Source of the DNA: Hymenobacter oligotrophus
GTDB lineage: Bacteria > Bacteroidota > Bacteroidia > Cytophagales > Hymenobacteraceae
Reading direction: 5' to 3'
DNA: 42,169 nt
Assembly (NCBI RefSeq): GCF_003574965.1
Contig: NZ_CP032318.1
Coordinates: 1 to 42,169, forward strand
Both the position numbers and the translations under genes were made by a program. The notes under the pieces are model-generated. The model had not been told where the DNA came from, did not search any database, and worked only from the letters and a program-made list of their open reading frames with translations. This document shows, one piece after another, positions 16,650 through 28,890 of this stretch. The stretch's first letter is position 1, and each line of letters starts with the position of its first letter.

Positions 16650-16678
16650 GAGGCAGTGGACTGAGGGAGAAAGGCAGG

Positions 16679-17866
16679 CTATTCTTCTTCCTCCGCGTTT
16701 TTGAGTTTGGCTAGCAGCGAGTACGCCCCCTCGGTGACGAAGGTGGTCGTAGCGGGCACGGTTTCCGGCAGGGTGACTTCCGTAAAGTCGTCCTCGCTAC
16801 GGCCCGGCTTTACGGGCACCATGCGGTAACGGCCGGGCTGTTCCACAGCGAAGGCATATTGTTGGCCCTCAAAGCGCACCAGCGCCGCGTTGGGCAGCGT
16901 GGGCGCGTTGGTGCGGCCGGTTTCAATCAGGGCGCGCACGTAGAGGCCCGGCAGCAGGGCCGGGTCGTTTTCCTTATCCAGGTGGCCGTGCACGCGCACG
17001 GTGCGGTCGGCGCCGATGGCCTTGCCGACCAGGTACACGTGCGCCGTGCGGGTGTGGGGCTTGCCGGTGGAGTCGCTGGCCAGGGTGAAGCGAATCAGCT
17101 GCCCTTTCTGCACCCGGGCCACGTCCCGCTCGAACACGGTCAGCTCCACGTGCAGGTGCTCGGGGTCTACGATTTCAAACAGGGGCTCGGTGGCCGTCAC
17201 GCTCTGGCCCACCGTGACGTTGACGGCCCGCACAAAGCCGGCCCGCGGGGCGCGCAGGGCGGCCGTGGTCACGATGCCGCCACCCACGGGCAGGCCGGCG
17301 ATGCGCAGGCGGGCGGCCTGGGCGCTGGTTTGCACCTGCAGGGCTTCCACTTCGGCCTGGGCCCGCTGGTAGTTTTTCAGCGGGGCCACTTCCTGCTGGT
17401 AAAGCTCTTTCTGTCGGGCCAGCTCGGCCTGGGCGAACTTGAGCCGGCTGCGCGTTTCCAGGTAGGCCTGCTGCAGGGTTACGAATTCGGGGTTGCGGAT
17501 GACGGCCAGCACCTCGCCTTTGCGTACGCGGCTGCCCTGCAGCAGCTCGGTGCTTTGCACGTAGCCGCCCAAAGGAGCAGTGATAGACAGGGAGCTTTCC
17601 GGAGGCACGTCCAGCGTGCCGTTCACGGCCAGGCCCGCGCCCATGGGGCGGTCGGCTATCCGGCCGGTTTTGATTCCGCCGGCCTGTTGCTCGGCCGGGG
17701 ACAGCGTGACGACGTCGGAGGCGGCTTCGGTGGATTCTGTTCCGCCATCCTTACCGGCTGGGGCGGTTTCCGTTGTATTGGTTTCAGCTTCGGTGGGCTT
17801 GTCCTTGCCGCAGCTGGCCATTAGGGTCAGGCTTAGCAGCAACGAGAGAGATGCAATCTTATTCAT
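16679..17866 (-). CDS. CzcB/CusB-like periplasmic adaptor lipoprotein
   Basis: A 395-residue membrane-fusion protein with a lipobox (LTLMASCGKD, Cys19). It has an acidic Thr/Glu-rich linker (24-50), then a barrel-sandwich fold (LSITAPLGGYVQSTELLQGSRV), a helical hairpin (about 125-185), a second lipoyl half (ALRAPRAGFVRAVNVTVGQSV) and a beta-barrel domain. The C-terminus ends in EEEE. There is no N-terminal CusB Met cluster or CzcB-type His-rich segment. It begins 24 nt after the CzcA-type pump gene and should join the pump to the outer-membrane part that is fused to it. Confidence 0.9.
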   Translation of the reverse strand: MNKIASLSLLLSLTLMASCGKDKPTEAETNTTETAPAGKDGGTESTEAASDVVTLSPAEQQAGGIKTGRIADRPMGAGLAVNGTLDVPPESSLSITAPLGGYVQSTELLQGSRVRKGEVLAVIRNPEFVTLQQAYLETRSRLKFAQAELARQKELYQQEVAPLKNYQRAQAEVEALQVQTSAQAARLRIAGLPVGGGIVTTAALRAPRAGFVRAVNVTVGQSVTATEPLFEIVDPEHLHVELTVFERDVARVQKGQLIRFTLASDSTGKPHTRTAHVYLVGKAIGADRTVRVHGHLDKENDPALLPGLYVRALIETGRTNAPTLPNAALVRFEGQQYAFAVEQPGRYRMVPVKPGRSEDDFTEVTLPETVPATTTFVTEGAYSLLAKLKNAEEEE

Positions 17867-17890
17867 GCGGTTGATAGCAAGTGAAGGAGT

Positions 17891-22300
<4,410 letters not shown>

Positions 22301-22485
22301 CCGGGAGGGGGGATTAGGTCTAACGCTTCGGTTACGACCTGCTGGCCCGCGGCCCCGGGCCCGGATGGGGCGGGAGCAGCGGCACTACTCGCTGGGATGC
22401 TGCTACCAACAGCATAGGCCAGCAGCCCGGACGCACAGCGGCGCCGCGGGCTACCCAAAGGGGAGTCAGCAGGAGAAAGGAAGGG

Positions 22486-22815
22486 TTAGGCCTGGGGCGG
22501 CTGCCATACGGCCCCGGAACCGCGCGTGGGGGCGGCCACCACCAGGTGGGCGTGGCGCTGGGTAGTGGCCCATTCCGGCAATGGGGCAGTGGCCAGGGCA
22601 GGCGTGGGCACCAACGGCATCACGGCGCCGCCACAGCAGTGGCACTGGCAGAAGGGGGAACACCAGTCGCCCAGCGCGTCGGCGCCGCAATCCGAGTGCG
22701 AGGCCGCGGCGACGGTGGTTTGCGTCGGGTCTTTGCACACCGAAGCCTCGTCCGAGCAGCTCATGCCGGAGAGGAGGGCAAAGTAGAAGGCAAAAAACAG
22801 AGCCAGCAGACGCAT
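22486..22815 (-). CDS. DUF6660-like small Cys-rich exported protein
   Basis: A 109-residue protein from the ATG at 22815; a TTG start 9 nt upstream is possible but less likely. It has a signal sequence (MRLLALFFAFYFALLSGMSC) ending near a Cys, so it may be a lipoprotein. Next is a Cys-bearing part (CSDEASVCKD), then a compact Cys cluster CSPFCQCHCCG (near 54-64). This arrangement is like Bacteroidota DUF6660 proteins encoded beside metal RND pumps. The Cys/His cluster suggests binding of a soft metal in the periplasm. It lies 185 nt before the CzcA-type gene in the same direction. Confidence 0.7.
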   Translation of the reverse strand: MRLLALFFAFYFALLSGMSCSDEASVCKDPTQTTVAAASHSDCGADALGDWCSPFCQCHCCGGAVMPLVPTPALATAPLPEWATTQRHAHLVVAAPTRGSGAVWQPPQA

Positions 22816-22910
22816 CGAGGGCAAAGGTAATCGAAATCCGGAAGGCCGGTGGGGCTTCTACCGGCAACGGGCGGGAAAGGTTCCGACGGGGCAGCGCATA
22901 CCGGCCGTCG

Positions 22911-23786
22911 TTACCGTCGGAAGCTCACGCCTAGGAAGTAGGTGGTTTCCGTGTCGGCCGTCAACGGGTAGTTGATGCCCAAATCCAGCTGCAGGTTGTC
23001 GCTCACCCGCCAGATGGGTCCCCCGTTCACCGTCAGTGACCGGCCTTGCTCGCGGGTGTCCCAGCTACCCGCCAGTTCCACGAAGCCGCCCAGGGTTTTG
23101 TACAGGTCGTGCCCCACGGTGACCGTCGGGGCCAGTTCCACGCAGTTGTAGCCGCTGTCTTCGTCGCGAATCAAAGTAGTCTGCAACTGGCTACCCAGCG
23201 ACCAGTCCCGGGGAAGCTGCAGGGCGAAGGGGACCACCACGCCGCCTTCCCAGGCGCGGTTGCCGCAGCTGCGGCCGGTGGGCAGCTTGATAAACGGCAT
23301 GACGGCCAATGCGGAGCGTCCCCCGTCGTTGCCCCACAAATTGCGCTTGAGGCGCAGGGTCAGGTCGCCAAATCCAGCCCGATAAGTGGAAGGCTCAGCC
23401 CGGTTGGTGGGCCGTTCGGTCTGTCGGGTGTAGGATTCCACTACGAGCTGCACATCCAGCCGGGACGTCAGGCCCAGCTTCACGTTGGCGTGGTTAAGGG
23501 CCAGCTCTTCCTGCGAGGTGTTGACCCCGAACCGTCGGGTGCCGAAGCGCACCACGTCGGTTTCCACTTGCAGGTGGCCTGCGTCAAGCGAATAGGCACT
23601 CTCGGTCACGTCGGGCCGGTCGGTGCTCATGGGCCGCAACCGCATTTTCGGAACGGGCCGAAACAAGGAATAAGCAGGGGAGTCCAGCTGCGACGGAGCC
23701 GCTTCAACTGGCAGCTGCTGACCTGTGAGGGGTAGTGCCATGCACAGTAAGAGGGCGCAAGACCACCAAGCGTAGGGGTTGGGCAT
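22911..23786 (-). CDS. outer-membrane beta-barrel protein (MetA-pathway transporter type)
   Basis: A 291-residue protein with a signal sequence (residues 1-22). Its strongest signs are STDRPDVTESAYSLDAGHLQVE (residues 54-75), the conserved opening of the MetA/phenol-degradation outer-membrane family, alternating beta-strand segments, and a C-terminal strand ending FLGVSFRR. These proteins form outer-membrane barrels, and some lie in metal or organic-compound clusters. It heads the metal island, with a DtxR-like box upstream. Its substrate is not known. Confidence 0.8.
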   Translation of the reverse strand: MPNPYAWWSCALLLCMALPLTGQQLPVEAAPSQLDSPAYSLFRPVPKMRLRPMSTDRPDVTESAYSLDAGHLQVETDVVRFGTRRFGVNTSQEELALNHANVKLGLTSRLDVQLVVESYTRQTERPTNRAEPSTYRAGFGDLTLRLKRNLWGNDGGRSALAVMPFIKLPTGRSCGNRAWEGGVVVPFALQLPRDWSLGSQLQTTLIRDEDSGYNCVELAPTVTVGHDLYKTLGGFVELAGSWDTREQGRSLTVNGGPIWRVSDNLQLDLGINYPLTADTETTYFLGVSFRR

Positions 23787-23817
23787 TAGTCAATCTTTAG
23801 GGTGTGTGAAAAATATT

Positions 23818-23833
23818 TTTAGACTTCCCTAAA
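23818..23833. promoter_or_regulatory. possible DtxR/MntR-type operator
   Basis: TTTAG-N6-CTAAA, a perfect inverted repeat 31 nt upstream of the outer-membrane gene, next to a 12-nt palindrome AAAAATATTTTT (23809-23820). It resembles the TTTAGG...CCTAAA sites of DtxR/MntR repressors. The rest of 23834-23970 holds no gene. Confidence 0.35.
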
Positions 23834-23970
23834 TAACGCTTTTGCTATGATTTAGTTTTTTGCGCTTGCCAGGATGACTTGCGGCGTCTGTGTGGCCCAA
23901 ATGCAGGTAAGCGCCTGTTGTTAAGGAGCAAGGGAACAAGAGGGGAAAACCAATTGCGGTGCCAATTATG

Positions 23971-24006
23971 TGCTAAAAAAGCTTAATTAATTAAGCTAAA
24001 AAAGCA
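23971..24006. repeat. palindrome flanked by two GCTAAAAAAGC boxes
   Basis: An 18-bp perfect palindrome, AGCTTAATTAATTAAGCT (23980-23997), lies between two GCTAAAAAAGC boxes (23972-23982 and 23995-24005). The same box recurs at 28052-28062. Its position before the first gene of the plasmid core suggests an operator. Confidence 0.6.
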
Positions 24007-24070
24007 ACAATAATGGGCTGATTTGCGTTTAAATATATATGAGCAACGCACCCCAAACAGCTTGATAATC

Positions 24071-24334
24071 ATGGTGTCAACGCCCCTTACCCCTGCTTGT
24101 ACGCTCCTGGTGTCTTCGGCCCGCCGGAACCTGCGCGAAGTGCTCAACCATCCCGCGTTTAGTCCGGAGCGCCGCCGGAAGGCTGAGCCGCTGCTCAGCG
24201 CCTGCACCGATGCGGCCCAGCTGCTGCGCTGGAAGCTGCTGGCCCTGCAGGAAAGCGAGGCCTGGGAGGATGCCCAGCTGGCCCGCGAGATCCAGGAGCT
24301 AGGCCCGGCCGCCCATCCCGATTACCTCTACTAA
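24071..24334 (+). CDS. hypothetical small plasmid protein
   Basis: An 87-residue protein from the ATG at 24071; a start at 24023 in the same frame would run into the A/T-rich regulatory part and is less likely. The sequence is mostly helical and charged (FSPERRRKAEPLLSACTDAA and EDAQLAREIQELG), with no domain recognised. It lies 32 nt before the ArdC-like gene and is probably cotranscribed. A role as a small partner or regulator is possible, but nothing in the sequence shows it. Confidence 0.6.
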   Translation: MVSTPLTPACTLLVSSARRNLREVLNHPAFSPERRRKAEPLLSACTDAAQLLRWKLLALQESEAWEDAQLAREIQELGPAAHPDYLY

Positions 24335-24366
24335 CGCTTTTCTCACCACTTACCCGCCTTTGGTTT

Positions 24367-25275
24367 ATGAAAAATGCCCCCGCTGCCGCCCCCCGCGCCG
24401 ATGTGTATGACATCATCACCAACCGGATTATTCTGGCCCTGAAAAGCGGCGTAGCCCCGTGGAAACAGTCGTGGAACGCGGCCCACGGCGCGCCCCGCAA
24501 CTACCGCAGCAAGCACGTGTATCAGGGCATCAACGCCCTTCTGCTGGCCATGCTCCAGCACGAGCATCCCTATTACCTGACGTACAACCAGGCCAAGGAG
24601 CTGGGCGGGCAGGTGCGCAAGGGCGAGAAGGGCATGCCCGTGGTGTTCTTCAAGGTATCGAAGAAAGAGGATGCCCAGGGCAAGGAAAAGAAGGTGGCCA
24701 TTCTGCAGTATTCCACCGTGTTCAACATCGCCCAGATTGATGGCGTGGACTGGAAGCTGCCCGAGCCGGTGCAGCGCGAGCATACCCCCCAGCAGGCTGC
24801 CGAGCAGATTGTGGCCAGCTACGCCGGTGGCCCCCGCATCTGCTACGCCGGCAATGAGCCCCACTACCGCACCAGCACCGACACCGTGACCGTACCCGAG
24901 CCGGCGAACTTTCACACGCCCGAGGACTTTTATACCACTCTCTTTCACGAGCTGGCCCATTCCACCGGCCACGCCAAGCGCCTCGACCGCTCCACGCTCA
25001 CGGAAAAGGCCGCTTTTGGCAGCGAAACCTACGCCAAGGAAGAACTGGTAGCCGAGTTGGGTGCCACCTTCCTGAGTAATGCTGCCGGCCTGAATCTGGC
25101 CGTGACCGAGCCCAGCACCGCCGCCTACCTGGCCAACTGGCTGCAGGCCCTGCGCAACGATAAGCGCCTGATTATTTCCGCCGCCAGCCAGGCCCAAAAG
25201 GCCGCCAACCATATCCTGGGCATTGTGCCCAGCTACGAAGCCGACAGCGCCGAAGCCCTGCCCGAAGCGGCGTAG
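24367..25275 (+). CDS. ArdC-like antirestriction protein with zincin domain
   Basis: A 302-residue protein. The N-terminal part (about 10-130) is the ArdC/DUF1738 single-strand DNA-binding domain: ITNRIILALKSGVAPWKQSW, RNYRSKHVYQGINALLL and KGEKGMPVVFFK. The C-terminal part is a zincin-like metallopeptidase with HELAHSTGH (His194, Glu195, His198) and a likely third ligand in EELVAELGA (near Glu226). ArdC proteins protect incoming plasmid DNA from restriction during conjugation. It is close to the origin, as expected for a leading-region gene, although no relaxase or oriT was recognised in the window. Confidence 0.92.
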   Translation: MKNAPAAAPRADVYDIITNRIILALKSGVAPWKQSWNAAHGAPRNYRSKHVYQGINALLLAMLQHEHPYYLTYNQAKELGGQVRKGEKGMPVVFFKVSKKEDAQGKEKKVAILQYSTVFNIAQIDGVDWKLPEPVQREHTPQQAAEQIVASYAGGPRICYAGNEPHYRTSTDTVTVPEPANFHTPEDFYTTLFHELAHSTGHAKRLDRSTLTEKAAFGSETYAKEELVAELGATFLSNAAGLNLAVTEPSTAAYLANWLQALRNDKRLIISAASQAQKAANHILGIVPSYEADSAEALPEAA

Positions 25276-25284
25276 TGGGGGAGA

Positions 25285-25316
25285 GGGTACCGGCTGGTAA
25301 CTGTCAGCCGGTACCC
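25285..25316 (+). repeat. 12-bp hairpin after the ArdC gene
   Basis: A perfect 12-bp inverted repeat (25285-25296 and 25305-25316) with an 8-nt loop begins 9 nt after the ArdC stop. It has no T-run, so it may protect the mRNA end or weakly terminate. Confidence 0.6.
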
Positions 25317-25404
25317 CGGCGCGCCAACAAAAGGAAAACACCCGGCCCCGAAGCCAGTGGCCCCCGGCGCCTCCGTTTCATCAGTCACGACTTACTGCCT
25401 TATC

Positions 25405-25812
25405 ATGTCAAGTTCTTCCGCTTCCGCCGCCCGTCAGCCTACCCTTAGCCCCACTGCTTGGGCAGGGGAGCCGCAAGCCTGCCCGGCGTGGGTGGGGTTT
25501 CCCAGCCTGGCGGGCTTCCCGGCCGGGCTGCAGTGGTCCGGCCGCGGCGCGGTGCCGGCCATCGGTGACCGTGTGCACATCTACTTAAACGGCTTCGGCC
25601 CGGCCGAGGTGAAAGCCTACTTTCACGCCGAGGGCTTTCTGGGCGTGGTGTGCGCCCCCGAGGTATTGCCGGCTTGGTTTCAGCGGCAGTGCCCCGGCGT
25701 CACGCTGGGCCACTGCTTTGGCCGGGAGCTGGAGCCCTACCAGCCTATGCCGGCGCCGGTCGTTGGCAGCCCGGATGACTGGATACCGGATTATCCGCCG
25801 CAGGACGAGTAG
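25405..25812 (+). CDS. hypothetical plasmid protein
   Basis: A 135-residue protein from the ATG at 25405; a longer in-frame reading from 25357 lies closer to the hairpin and has no further feature. After a Ser/Ala/Pro-rich start, the body holds GDRVHIYLNGFGPAEVKAYFHAEGFLGVVCAPE, consistent with a small beta-rich fold such as an SH3-like barrel. The C-terminus is acidic and Pro-rich. No family was recognised. It follows ArdC and is convergent with the replication gene. Confidence 0.6.
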   Translation: MSSSSASAARQPTLSPTAWAGEPQACPAWVGFPSLAGFPAGLQWSGRGAVPAIGDRVHIYLNGFGPAEVKAYFHAEGFLGVVCAPEVLPAWFQRQCPGVTLGHCFGRELEPYQPMPAPVVGSPDDWIPDYPPQDE

Positions 25813-25820
25813 GCTGGGAT

Positions 25821-25846
25821 TAGGTGCCGCCCGAGGGCGGCGCCTA
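25821..25846. terminator. hairpin between convergent genes
   Basis: TAGGtGCCGCCC and its complement (25821-25832 and 25835-25846) form a GC-rich stem between the hypothetical gene and rep. A T-rich stretch (25870-25886) follows on the plus strand. It probably ends the plus-strand transcript. Confidence 0.45.
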
Positions 25847-25920
25847 CCTTACGCTTCGTACCCCGGCTCTTACTTTTTCCCTTTTGTAGCTATTGCGGCG
25901 AGACAAGGCCCCGCGCCGGC

Positions 25921-26862
25921 TTATCGCAGGCCCACCATCTTGAGAAACAGCCCGCCCGGATTCTTGTCGGCCTTCACTTTGCCGGTTTTGTGCTTGTAGC
26001 AGAAGGAGAATAGGGCATTAAGCTTCTTGGCATCCCCCAGAATCTGGCTGACCAGCTTGGGATCCCGGATTTCCAGCTCCTCCAGGTTCAGCAGGGCCCG
26101 GCGCTGCTTTTCTTCCTCGGCCCCGTCCTCGAAGGGAATCGGCAGCTGCTGGGGCACTTGGCCGTTGACGAAGAAGCGGATGCTGTGGAAGGAGCGGCCC
26201 TTTTTGATCAGCTCGTAGTTGATGCGCAGGTCGGTGTGCTCGTTGATTTGGGTGGTGGCCACGTCGAGCACGTACTTCTGCAAGGCCGAAATCTTCTCGT
26301 ACTGCTCCGGCTCATGGCCCTTGGGGTCCTTGAGCGAGAGCATGATTTTGAACTCGTCCAGGGTGAAGGTTTTGGTTTCGCCAATGTCCTTCCACTGCGA
26401 GGCAATCTGGTAGATGCGCTTGGCGTACTTGCTCGACAAGCTGAACACCGACTGCAGGCGGTAGGAGGTGAAATTGTTTTTCAGGTCAATCAGGTAGCGC
26501 CGCATGCGCTCCGAGATTTCCAGCTCAATGATGCCTTCCCCCTTCACGTACAGCGCCGAGGCCAGTAGGCCCACCTGCAACACGTGCTTGTTGTCCTCAA
26601 TCACATATTCGCGGCTGCGCAGATTAGAGGTAGCTTCTAACAGCCGCTGGTAGTTCCAGGAGCGCCCCGTCATCTGCTCCAGCTCCTTCACCCGGATGCG
26701 GTAGATGGTGCCCGGCTTATCCTCCTTGCGCAGCACCGAGAGCAGGGAAAAGACAATGTCCATCTCGACGGCGCTCATCTCGTAGCGCGCGGTGGTAATG
26801 GCATTGTGCTGCCGGATTTCTACCCCCGTGGAGGGAGTGCTGGCGGTAACGGGGGTACTCAT
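25921..26862 (-). CDS. repB: Rep_3 (RepB/RepE-type) replication initiator
   Basis: A 313-residue initiator with two winged-helix domains. Typical parts are IRQHNAITTARYEMSAVEMDIVFSLLS (residues 16-42), GRSWNYQRLLEATSNLRSREYVI in the first domain, ISERMRRYLIDLKNNFTSYRL, LSSKYAKRIYQIASQWKD and FKIMLSLKD in the second. Rep_3 proteins bind iterons as monomers to open the origin and repress their own promoter as dimers. The gene is on the minus strand and is read away from the iteron region, whose first copy lies about 65 nt upstream. Its promoter contains a perfect TATCTTTG box (26898-26891). The C-terminal part is charged and may be flexible. Confidence 0.93.
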   Translation of the reverse strand: MSTPVTASTPSTGVEIRQHNAITTARYEMSAVEMDIVFSLLSVLRKEDKPGTIYRIRVKELEQMTGRSWNYQRLLEATSNLRSREYVIEDNKHVLQVGLLASALYVKGEGIIELEISERMRRYLIDLKNNFTSYRLQSVFSLSSKYAKRIYQIASQWKDIGETKTFTLDEFKIMLSLKDPKGHEPEQYEKISALQKYVLDVATTQINEHTDLRINYELIKKGRSFHSIRFFVNGQVPQQLPIPFEDGAEEEKQRRALLNLEELEIRDPKLVSQILGDAKKLNALFSFCYKHKTGKVKADKNPGGLFLKMVGLR

Positions 26863-26890
26863 GCTAGTGGGAATAGGTAGAGCGTATGAC

Positions 26891-26898
26891 CAAAGATA
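26891..26898 (-). promoter_or_regulatory. rep promoter -7 box
   Basis: TATCTTTG on the minus strand, a perfect Bacteroidota -7 element (TAnnTTTG), 29 nt upstream of the rep ATG. No good TTG element was seen at the usual distance. The most rep-proximal iteron is only about 30 nt further upstream, so Rep bound there could block transcription. Confidence 0.6.
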
Positions 26899-26928
26899 AG
26901 AGAGTTACAGATATTAAGGTAAGCCTTC

Positions 26929-27074
26929 CTTCAAGCTCTATCCTTTCGCTTACAAAAGCTATCCCTTGCACTTACCATCCCTATCCTTTGGCTTACCGTC
27001 CCTATCCTTTGGCTTACTATTCCTATCCCTTCCACTTACAAAATCTATCCTTTTACTTACCATCCCTATCCTTT
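26929..27074 (+). repeat. iteron array A: seven direct repeats
   Basis: Seven copies of a 19-bp unit with consensus CTTACNNNNNCTATCCTTT, starting at 26929 (degenerate), 26949, 26971, 26992, 27013, 27035 and 27056. The spacing is 20 to 22 bp, about two helical turns, so bound Rep monomers would lie on one face of the DNA. The most conserved part is CTATCCTTT. Confidence 0.93.
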
Positions 27075-27459
27075 TGATGGTACAAGGCTCGGCTAATCAA
27101 TAACTTATGGCCCCTGCAAATAGAGTAAATACTTGACAAATAAAAAAAACCCACAAATTTGTTGATGACGTCCGAAGAAAAGGCTTTTAGAAGGTACAAA
27201 ACGCTGAAACGGGGCAAAAAAGCAACAAAAAAGAAAGTCCAAATTGGCATATAAAGGCTTGCACTATTTCAAGAAAATTTGTGCTTTTATTTACTTTATA
27301 TGCCTTTTAGCGGCCACACACCAGCTTACAAGACTACAACTCCCTTTCCACTTAAACTGCATTTATTCCTAAAAACCTTTTGCATTGAATGAGGCATTGC
27401 CAAGTTCGCAAGTTACTGCTCTCGCTGCTGATAAATCACCAAAAGCCGCTCCGGACCCG

Positions 27460-27560
27460 AAAGGATAGAAATGATAAGCGGGCATGACCGATGTGGCCGA
27501 AAGGATAGAAATGGTAAGTCAGTGGGTGCAGACCGATAGCTAAAGGATAGAAATGGTAAG
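27460..27560 (-). repeat. iteron array B: three inverted copies
   Basis: AAAGGATAGAAATGRTAAG at 27460-27478, 27500-27518 and 27542-27560, the reverse complement of the array A unit. The spacing is 40 and 42 bp, twice that of array A, so every second site seems to be missing. Confidence 0.9.
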
Positions 27561-27632
27561 CATTTCCAGTGCCTGAAGGCTGATTTCAGCTTTTGAGAGG
27601 GCAGCCTACGACGTCTGCTCCTTCAGAGTTGA

Positions 27633-27651
27633 CTTACAAAACCTATCCTTT
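27633..27651 (+). repeat. isolated iteron C1
   Basis: One copy of the array A unit (CTTAC, 5 nt, CTATCCTTT) in the forward orientation, 72 nt after array B. Confidence 0.8.
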
Positions 27652-27805
27652 CCCCTTTTGGCCATGTCATCCTGGCTTGGGTTCCTGATCCGTAGCTCGT
27701 AAGCGGGACAACGCCAAGCGATTATCCCTTATAGCTTGCCCAGCGAGTAATGGCTAAAAAGATTTTGCCCCTGCTCAGCAGCCTGCAGATAAAGCTATTC
27801 GATGA

Positions 27806-27824
27806 CTTACCATTTCTATCCTTT
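27806..27824 (+). repeat. isolated iteron C2
   Basis: CTTACCATTTCTATCCTTT, forward orientation. It is the exact reverse complement of the best array B copies and may mark the far end of the origin or a handcuffing site. Confidence 0.85.
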
Positions 27825-28026
27825 TCACTAACCGACAACTAACCAGCTGCTACTTCCACTGGTGCCAGTCGTGCCCGTAAGGCAAGTTCACTCGGTGCTA
27901 AGCAACTGCCTTCGGTGGCCATTGTAGCAAGCTGGCTGAGCCATACTCAAGGGCGAAGCCACTGGAAAAACCACTTTTAATAAGCGAATAACGAAGGGGA
28001 AAAATCGGGATGCTGTCACTTTTAAG

Positions 28027-28063
28027 GCGCTGAAAAAGCGCTAATAAATATGCTAAAAAAGCA
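28027..28063. promoter_or_regulatory. operator-like repeats before the small-gene cluster
   Basis: GCGCT-GAAAA-AGCGC (28027-28041) and TGCT-AAAAA-AGCA (28051-28063) are two inverted repeats of like shape. The second matches the boxes at 23972 and 23995. TTTGATAATCAT follows at 28085-28096, like TTGATAATCAT before the gene at 24071. Confidence 0.5.
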
Positions 28064-28127
28064 ACTTTATTGATTGTGATACTGTTTGATAATCATACGC
28101 CACCCCGTGCATAAATACCTGTTAGCC

Positions 28128-28484
28128 ATGGACAAATCTGCTCCCAATAGCCCCGAAATCGTGGAGGAAGCCTACATCATCCTGTTGCAGCTGGGAGGGC
28201 GACGATTCCTGGCCATGACCGGGGCCGACCGACTGCTGGCTGCCGGTCGCACGGCCACCAATCCCAACCCCTGGCTGCGCATGAACCTGCGCCGCAATGA
28301 GGCCGGCGTGAATAGGCTCAAGATTACCCTCATGCCCAACGACACTTACACGGTCGAGTTCTACCACCAGCAGCTCGTCGACTGCGAGGCTGTTATCACC
28401 CGCAAGCAAACCTTCGACCTCGTGTACGGCGAAGACCTGCCGGGTCTGTTCACGTCGGTCACTGGCTACGCTACCCACCTGTAA
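28128..28484 (+). CDS. hypothetical small plasmid protein
   Basis: A 118-residue protein from the ATG at 28128; a TTG start at 28086 falls inside the regulatory box and is rejected. The order of strands and helices (EAYIILLQLGGRRFLAMTGADRLLA, LRMNLRRNEAGVNRLKITLMPNDTYTVEFYHQ and FDLVYGEDLPGLFTSVTGYAT) suggests a compact alpha/beta protein. I have no family name for it. It is the first gene of a series of small plus-strand genes and shares its promoter-region motif with the ArdC unit. Confidence 0.65.
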   Translation: MDKSAPNSPEIVEEAYIILLQLGGRRFLAMTGADRLLAAGRTATNPNPWLRMNLRRNEAGVNRLKITLMPNDTYTVEFYHQQLVDCEAVITRKQTFDLVYGEDLPGLFTSVTGYATHL

Positions 28485-28495
28485 CGGCCGACCCA

Positions 28496-28786
28496 ATGAA
28501 AGCCACTCAAGCCCCAACCATCTGCCACCCGGACTGGAACCGGTTTCGCAGCCGGGTAATTGCCGCCGTGACCGACGTGGAAGCCCAGATGCAACAACTG
28601 GGCAAGAGCCTGAACTACGAGGGCCTGGCCTGCGAGGTAGCCCCGCGGCTCGGGCTGGAGATTGACACGCCGGACGATTTTGACGTGCTCGAAAAGCTGG
28701 TGCGGGCCATCCGGCCCATTGCCCAGGAAGCCTTGCGCTGCACCCGCGAGGACCAGGGCGGGCAGTTTGCCTTGGTATTGTTGTAG
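28496..28786 (+). CDS. hypothetical small plasmid protein
   Basis: A 96-residue protein 11 nt downstream of the previous gene, so the two are translated from one transcript. The sequence is helical with an acidic middle (LGLEIDTPDDFDVLEKLVRAI) and a hydrophobic C-terminus. No domain was recognised. Confidence 0.6.
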   Translation: MKATQAPTICHPDWNRFRSRVIAAVTDVEAQMQQLGKSLNYEGLACEVAPRLGLEIDTPDDFDVLEKLVRAIRPIAQEALRCTREDQGGQFALVLL

Positions 28787-28852
28787 AGGGGCCAGCCATA
28801 GTTGGCAGGTGAAATAATATGCCGCTGCCGAATTGGTCATCAATTGCGTTGG

Positions 28853-28890
28853 GCCGTAATAATGCCAATTTAGCAACGTTTTTTTACGGC
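28853..28890. promoter_or_regulatory. inverted repeat before the HTH-like gene
   Basis: GCCGTAA (28853-28859) and TTACGGC (28884-28890) flank an A/T-rich core directly before the ATG at 28891. A second short repeat AATTG-N5-CAATT is at 28831-28845. They may be operators or a translation-blocking stem. Confidence 0.4.

Larger units (their letters stand above)
26899..27830. other. plasmid replication origin (oriV)
   Basis: No gene is supported in 26863-28127. The stretch holds twelve iterons in three arrangements and an A/T-rich segment (about 27100-27330) between arrays A and B, a likely unwinding element. Together with the adjacent Rep_3 gene this defines the origin. A clear DnaA box was not found by eye. 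One short open frame over array A is a by-product of the repeats. Confidence 0.88.

Noticed and set aside
23980-23997. 18-bp palindrome as a dif-like or attachment site
   Set aside because: It lacks a recombinase-type core and is flanked by boxes repeated at another promoter, so an operator is more likely.
26929-27074. CRISPR-like regular repeats
   Set aside because: The repeats are 19 bp with 1 to 3 nt between them, no spacers, and lie beside a Rep_3 gene; they are iterons.
26886-27077. 63-residue frame in the iteron region
   Set aside because: Its sequence (repeats of YPLAYRPYP type) simply translates the iterons.
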